From Parcubacteria group bacterium (GTDB lineage: Bacteria; Patescibacteria; ABY1; Buchananbacterales; UBA6539): DNA of 8,013 nucleotides. The position numbers and the translations under genes are program-made. The stretch covers positions 1 through 8,013 of the forward strand of contig NYZP01000025.1 of NCBI GenBank assembly GCA_002687175.1. The letters run 5' to 3'. Shown piece after piece: positions 1 through 6,000 of the stretch (its first letter is position 1; each line of letters begins with the position of its first letter). The notes below the pieces were generated by a model. The model was not told the origin of the DNA and made no database searches. It was given only the letters and a program-made list of their open reading frames with translations.

Positions 1-3000
1 CAAGAATGACCTACCGTTTGTGTCAATATTATCTAAATCTAAAGTTGTATTAAAAGTAGAATTTTCATAAAAATGAAAATCCGCGCCTAAAGGTGCAGTC
101 CTTAGAACAAATGGAGGCTGAAGATTTGTTAGATTGACTGACAAATCAAAATTATTAATGTAAGGTGATCTAAACATTGGCCTATAGTCTTCATCAATCT
201 CAAATGGCAGCAGCTGTATTTGATAACCATATTGATCAGCTTGCCCTCCAATAAAATTTTGAGTGTTTAATGATGCCAACGGCCTATCATTAAAAATAAC
301 CTGCACTGGATCTGGTCTATCAGTACAATAATACAAAGGAGCTTGAATTTGACGAGTATTTATTTCTTCAGTAGTCTCACCCAGAATCTTATCAACCGGC
401 CACCACTGGACACAAGCATCTGGATTTGCAGGATCGGGAACCAAACAGTAACCATTGACTCCGGAGAAAAAGGTATTATTTTCAAAATACTCACAAGCCA
501 AAGAATCAGATCTTGGATAAATACGACAAGACCTGGCTAAACCATCGTTAATGCCATTAATCTCCAAGACCGGCTTGACCAAAATCTCATCAAATAATGC
601 AGCGCCAACTAAACTTGTGGTTAAACCCTGATTATTTTGGGTGGTATTTTCCAAAACAATTGAAATTTTGCTAGCCGTTGGGGTAAAATTTAAAGTAACA
701 TAACTCCAGCCATTGCCGGTATCTACTGCTACACTTTCAAATTCCTCGGCATCATTACATTCATCTAAATCTTGGCCATTAAGACAAACTTTAATTTTAC
801 CCTGGGCAACTATCCTAGGGTTAGTATGTTTTAAATCAAGAGTATTAATCCAACCTGTTAATATATAAGACTCGTTTTCTTCAACATCTATTTCCTCGGA
901 CTGAGCCTTGTAGGCAGTGTTAAGTTGGAGGTAAGATCCTTCGTGAGCATTTTCAAAAGTGTCTCTGACTCTAAACTTGTAGTCTTCCCAGCCACGTTCG
1001 TCAATAGTATCTGCTACTCTCCAGCCCAAAGGTTCAACGCTATTGGCAAAGGTTGAATCAAAATTTCCATTAGAGATAGTGGTAGCTCCACCAATTTGCC
1101 TCATCTCGGCATAGTTATAAAGTCCGGTAATGTTACCAGCTTCAAAATTCAAACCTGGCGTTACGTAACCACTTAAGTTTTTAATTTGCTCAACATCACC
1201 AAAGGAATCAAGGCGATCGTCAATATCACTAATTGGAATTGAACGATCACAAATACCACTTGGACCTAAGGAGTTACAGATTCCAATATTCATACATTCA
1301 CGCGTTTGACTGCCATCTTCATCGGTAATAATGGCAAAACTGTTACAGTTGAGCCAACCCTCGCAAGTTCTATCCGGTCGAACTTTCAGCACGGTATTAG
1401 AATCACAGTTGCCAGCGCAATCAATAACCGGTAAGTTATTGTTAACCCCTGGGCGGCTAACATCGGCATCAAAGCTTAGGTAACTTACGTCATCTTCACC
1501 GGATTTATAATTGATACTACTACGGTCATTAAACAAGACACAGTTATTTTCATGATCAACCACTCCATTGCAACTTGCTTGGTCAGTAGTTTGTTCTAAG
1601 ACATAATAAACACCTGTTTTGTGAATACTAGCATCTTTAATATTACTCAAAATATTGTTAATACTGCTGTCCTCAATGAATAGCTCACAGAAATTATCTT
1701 CTAGTGCATAAAAGCGAGCAGAGTATTGAACTTCCTCGGCCGGAAAATTGTTAATTGAAGGGTGACTTCGACTATCCTCACTATAATTTTCTTTTGGTAG
1801 TTTAAAATTATTTTCAGTACCGGTAGGTACTAAGGAATGATCATAAGATACAATTCCCGGACAGTCTCGAAGTTCTATCTTGGTAGTTTTACCGCTTAAA
1901 TCTTGTTTACTGGTAAAACTTAAAGTATATAAAGTGTCATGTTGTATCTCAACCTGTTGAGATAGATAAATTGTACCGAAGGTACTAATTTCCCAACCGT
2001 CAGGCTCACCATTGTCATCAACGTCTAAGCTAAAGTCACCGTTGAAAGCTAAATTCTTACCAAAGTCAGTTGCCGGATCAATAAACTGCGTACAGCTGTT
2101 AAATTCCGTGCCAAATAGACCGGCAAACCCTCGAGCCGGATCAGGATGGATTGGACCAACTGGTGGCTGAACCACTGGACAGTCTGGTTCCAAAGAATCA
2201 GAGCCAGTCTTAAACCAAGCAAATTGACTGTTATTTGGAATCAACCGATACTCACATGTTTGATCACGAGGATCCTTGAAGTATGATGAACCTTGAGTAC
2301 TGGCAAATTCCTGACAACCAACTTCTTCGCTGGCACACAAAATTGTATTGTACTGATCGGGATTATTAACCACATAAACTGTTTGATAACTGGCGACTGT
2401 TGGTTCCAGTTCGGCATAATCAAGCTCGGGCAAGCCAACTGCCTGACAGCCTTTGGCTAATGCGTTACACTGGAACTCGGCTCGGTTAGTTAAGTAGGTT
2501 AATGAATCTTCCGGGACAAAAATTTCACCGATTGGATCACCAGCATTAAAAGTTTCAGCAAATGGTGAAGTTGAATTGTGAGTATCAATCAAGGCTTCAC
2601 AACCAACGGCTTCTTCTCGGCAAAGCTGATCAAAAGATTTAAGTTCATGAATTCGACCAAAAGAATCACGGTACTGTTCGCAACCAAGCATAAATTGGTC
2701 GGCCGGAGTTGAATTTGGCACGGTCCAAGGATTAGTGTCACAACTAACCGGGGTGTTCCATGAATTTTTAACTGCATAAACATAGTCAGTCACTTCTTTG
2801 ATTTGCACATTATCAATGAAAAAATCATTGTCTAAATCAAGACTAGCAAAAAGCAAACGAGATGCTGGCAACACTTCAAAATTGAAAGGACCAAAAGTAT
2901 GATAGCTCCATTCCTGATTAATATCAAAGTTTGCCAATAAGATATTATCACCAAGACCTGTGTTATTTAAACGAACTGAAACATCTTCAATAATACCGGC

Positions 3001-6000
3001 CGTATCTGCCTTAGCCCAAAAAGAGATTAGATAAGTTGCATCACTACGCAGTATATTATTAGCAATCCCACAGTATCGTTCACCTAAATTAACTATACAT
3101 GTTTGGTCAGCTTCAGTGGCGACACAGCCGAAAAAATTTGGATCATATTCTGGAGAAGTTTCAGTGCATTCAGAGCTTATCTTTGACCAAAAAGTAACGA
3201 CCTTATTGATTTCATCGCCATCAACTGGATCTTCATTGGAACTTCTCAAAGAATGGCCAGCTACGGTTAAGGCTTCACTGCTAAGAGTTCCCCAGCGCCA
3301 ACCATCAGTCTGGCCCGGTTCAAAATCTTCAGAGAAAGCAGTAAATATATTTCCCCCGGCATTGCCTTTATACTCCCGACAACCAGCGGCGGCCGCTGAA
3401 CAACTAATACCTTGATCAGGGATTGCTTGGTAGGTACAGGTAAAAACCGTGTCATCCCAAACACCATTACTGCTATCACAGTTGGCTTCAGCAACAGCAT
3501 CTTCTTCACCTAATCTAGTTTTCCTAAAAGGGTGGCAATCCTCGGTACAAGTAATGGTATTGTCACCAATGACGTAATAAACTTCATTATCCAGCCCAAA
3601 AAACTCTTTGCAAAATGGATTAGTGTCCAAGTCTGATGCTTCATTACAGTCTTCTGGCTCACCCCAGTACTCTGGCCAAACAGTAGAATCCAAAGCCTCT
3701 AATGGTCGGCCGTTAGCATCAGTTGATAAGTTATGGACTCTTAATTGAAAACCAGTATCATCAGAACCCTGCCAGGTATAAAAATTATTACAACTAGCTT
3801 GGGTTGGCTTTGAACACTGACGTAAATATTGATAATACTCTAAACCTTCACCGCCAGCTGACACTTCATCAAGATTGGTAAACTCGTCACAACCGGCCTG
3901 ACTAGCCCCACAGGAAACCGCCGTGGCTGGGATAAAAAATTCAATGGTTTCTTGATCTTCAAAATTGGTGGTTGACTGTTTGTAGGCAGCATAACCAACA
4001 CATTCAATTGGGCAGTAGTCATGCAAGACAACGGCTCCTGGTATTATTTGGCCACCCGTCAATGGTACATAAGCTTCACATCCAACTTCATCTTCGGTAC
4101 AGTACAAAGCATAATTAAAACATTCACCAGGGATAGGTTCATCACAAACTTCCGGTTCACCAGCACAGTCCCCCAGAATACCGCTGTTGTTGGTGTCCTG
4201 TTGAACGCAGTTTAAATAGTCTGGTGGTTTTTTCAAATTAGTTATGTTGACCTCACCGTATTCTTTGTAGTCAGTTACAATTGGTTGATTGGTAGAAACT
4301 TCCTCAACCTGAACACCATCAATAAACAGATCTAAAATATTATTAGGAGATGCATTATTAAAACTTAATTTAAAATCAAAACTGTTATCTCTCGTAGTAA
4401 CGGCATCATAAACATACCTTTGCCAAGAATCAGTTAAGGCAAAATGAAGATCATTATTAATCTTTGGCTGTTGCCAATCATTTAAACAAATACCTTTATT
4501 ATTATCTTCACATATGCTAAAAGTACATGTTCCTCCCGCACCACAACTTGACCCTTCAGTACTACAACTACCGCTACCATCACTACAATATAAAACATCT
4601 GAATTTGGACAGCCAAAAGTAAAATCTAAACTACAAAATCCGTTAGGTCCGCCACCTTCTTCAATTGCCGAGTTGGAAATAAATTCGGCATACCAAAGAT
4701 TCTCTTCCGGTGTAATAGTCTGAAAATCATTTGTTTTGGCCCAAAAAGAAACTCGATAAGTGGTGTTTGGTTGCATTAAAGTTGAGGTTGTCTCATACAA
4801 TCTGACACCGTCACTATTTTTTAACCTTAAACAAAAATTTCCATCGGCACAATCACCTTCAATTCTGGTGATTTCATTATCAACACGCCAACTTTCACCC
4901 TCGCCCCAACCAGTTGGAAAACCGCTGGCACTTGGCCAATCTTCAAAGCTGGAATTGGCAATCAAGTTTGTTCCCAAATTAACCTCGGTTCGAATAAATT
5001 CTGAACAACCATCTTCTTCGGCCGAACAGCCTTGAGCGTCTCGATCAAAATGAATTTTGCTTTCGTCTTTCTCAATGTCACCAATCAACTCTAAAGTGAC
5101 CGGACTGGCCAAACACTCGCCAGTCAACCGGTAGTTGTCAAACCAAACCGTGCCACCAGTTTGTCCACCAACAGGGTCAACTTTAGTGACAATTCTAAAA
5201 TCATCTAAAATTCCTGAAACAGATGTAGTTGAAACTTCAAAATTAAAAGAAATCTCTTCCCATTCATTTTGCAAAAAGCTGGTACGTGATACTGCCTCAA
5301 CAATATCAGTACCAGTTGCTTCAATAGTTACAGTACCAATGTTCAAATTATTGTATACATACGCACTAAAAGTATAAGTACCTTCTACTAAATCAGAATC
5401 AACATTGCGCATCTGAACACTGTCCGTTAAGCCACCGGCGCTAAAGAATCTTACACTGTTTCCGCCACTACCAATGGGGTGAACTCGTTCATTGGCTCCC
5501 GACACTAAATCAAAGTATGGCAGGCCATCGTTACTTACCTCCCAGCCTTGGGCAATGTCGGTAAAACTTCCATCATCAGTTGGCACTACATCAATATCAA
5601 AATTTGGATTTTCCAAAAAGTTTTCCAAACTTTCGCAAGTACTTTGCTGACAAGAAATTCCACCAAACGGAATTTCACATTCAGCGCTAACAATGCAGCT
5701 ACTACTGCTAGTGTCCCACCATTGAGATGATGGACTGCAAGGACTGCTAATATCTAGATCAATAGTTAAAGCTGCATCACTACAACCACTACCTCCTTGT
5801 TCAATCACACAACTTACTGTCAAATTACAACCATTGGCCTGGGTACAAGGTTTTTGTACCAGCTCACCTTCGTTAGCACAGGTCCAGACATCATCGATCG
5901 GATTAAACTCTTGGCAGTACCACTGGCAACCAGCGTTATCAATATTACAGTTATTATAATTTAAAGAGTTAGCCAAGTAACTATTAACTTCGCCTTGAGG

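Larger units (their letters stand above)
2314..5949 (-). repeat. Dispersed protein motif C-x5-G-C, eight copies
   Basis: The motif C-x5-G-C, followed two residues later by an aromatic or aliphatic residue, occurs at residues 635-642, 942-949, 1251-1258, 1314-1321, 1484-1491, 1744-1751, 1795-1802 and 1839-1846. The DNA of the copies differs at most wobble positions, so these are old protein-level repeats and not recent DNA duplications. The x5 part is usually Glu/Ala-rich (SEEV, EEAV, EDEV). The spacing is irregular, from 44 to over 300 residues. A likely role is a disulfide-closed turn that caps a small repeated domain. Confidence 0.6.

Noticed and set aside
3389..3396. GC-rich palindrome GCGGCCGC in an AT-rich gene
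   Set aside because: It simply encodes the alanine run inside one C-x5-G-C motif (residues 1484-1491), and no repeat or element border lies nearby.
3116..5730. Several plus-strand frames of 60-99 codons
   Set aside because: All overlap the giant gene in antisense, have low-complexity Ser/Pro/Lys compositions, and show no signal, domain or start-site support.
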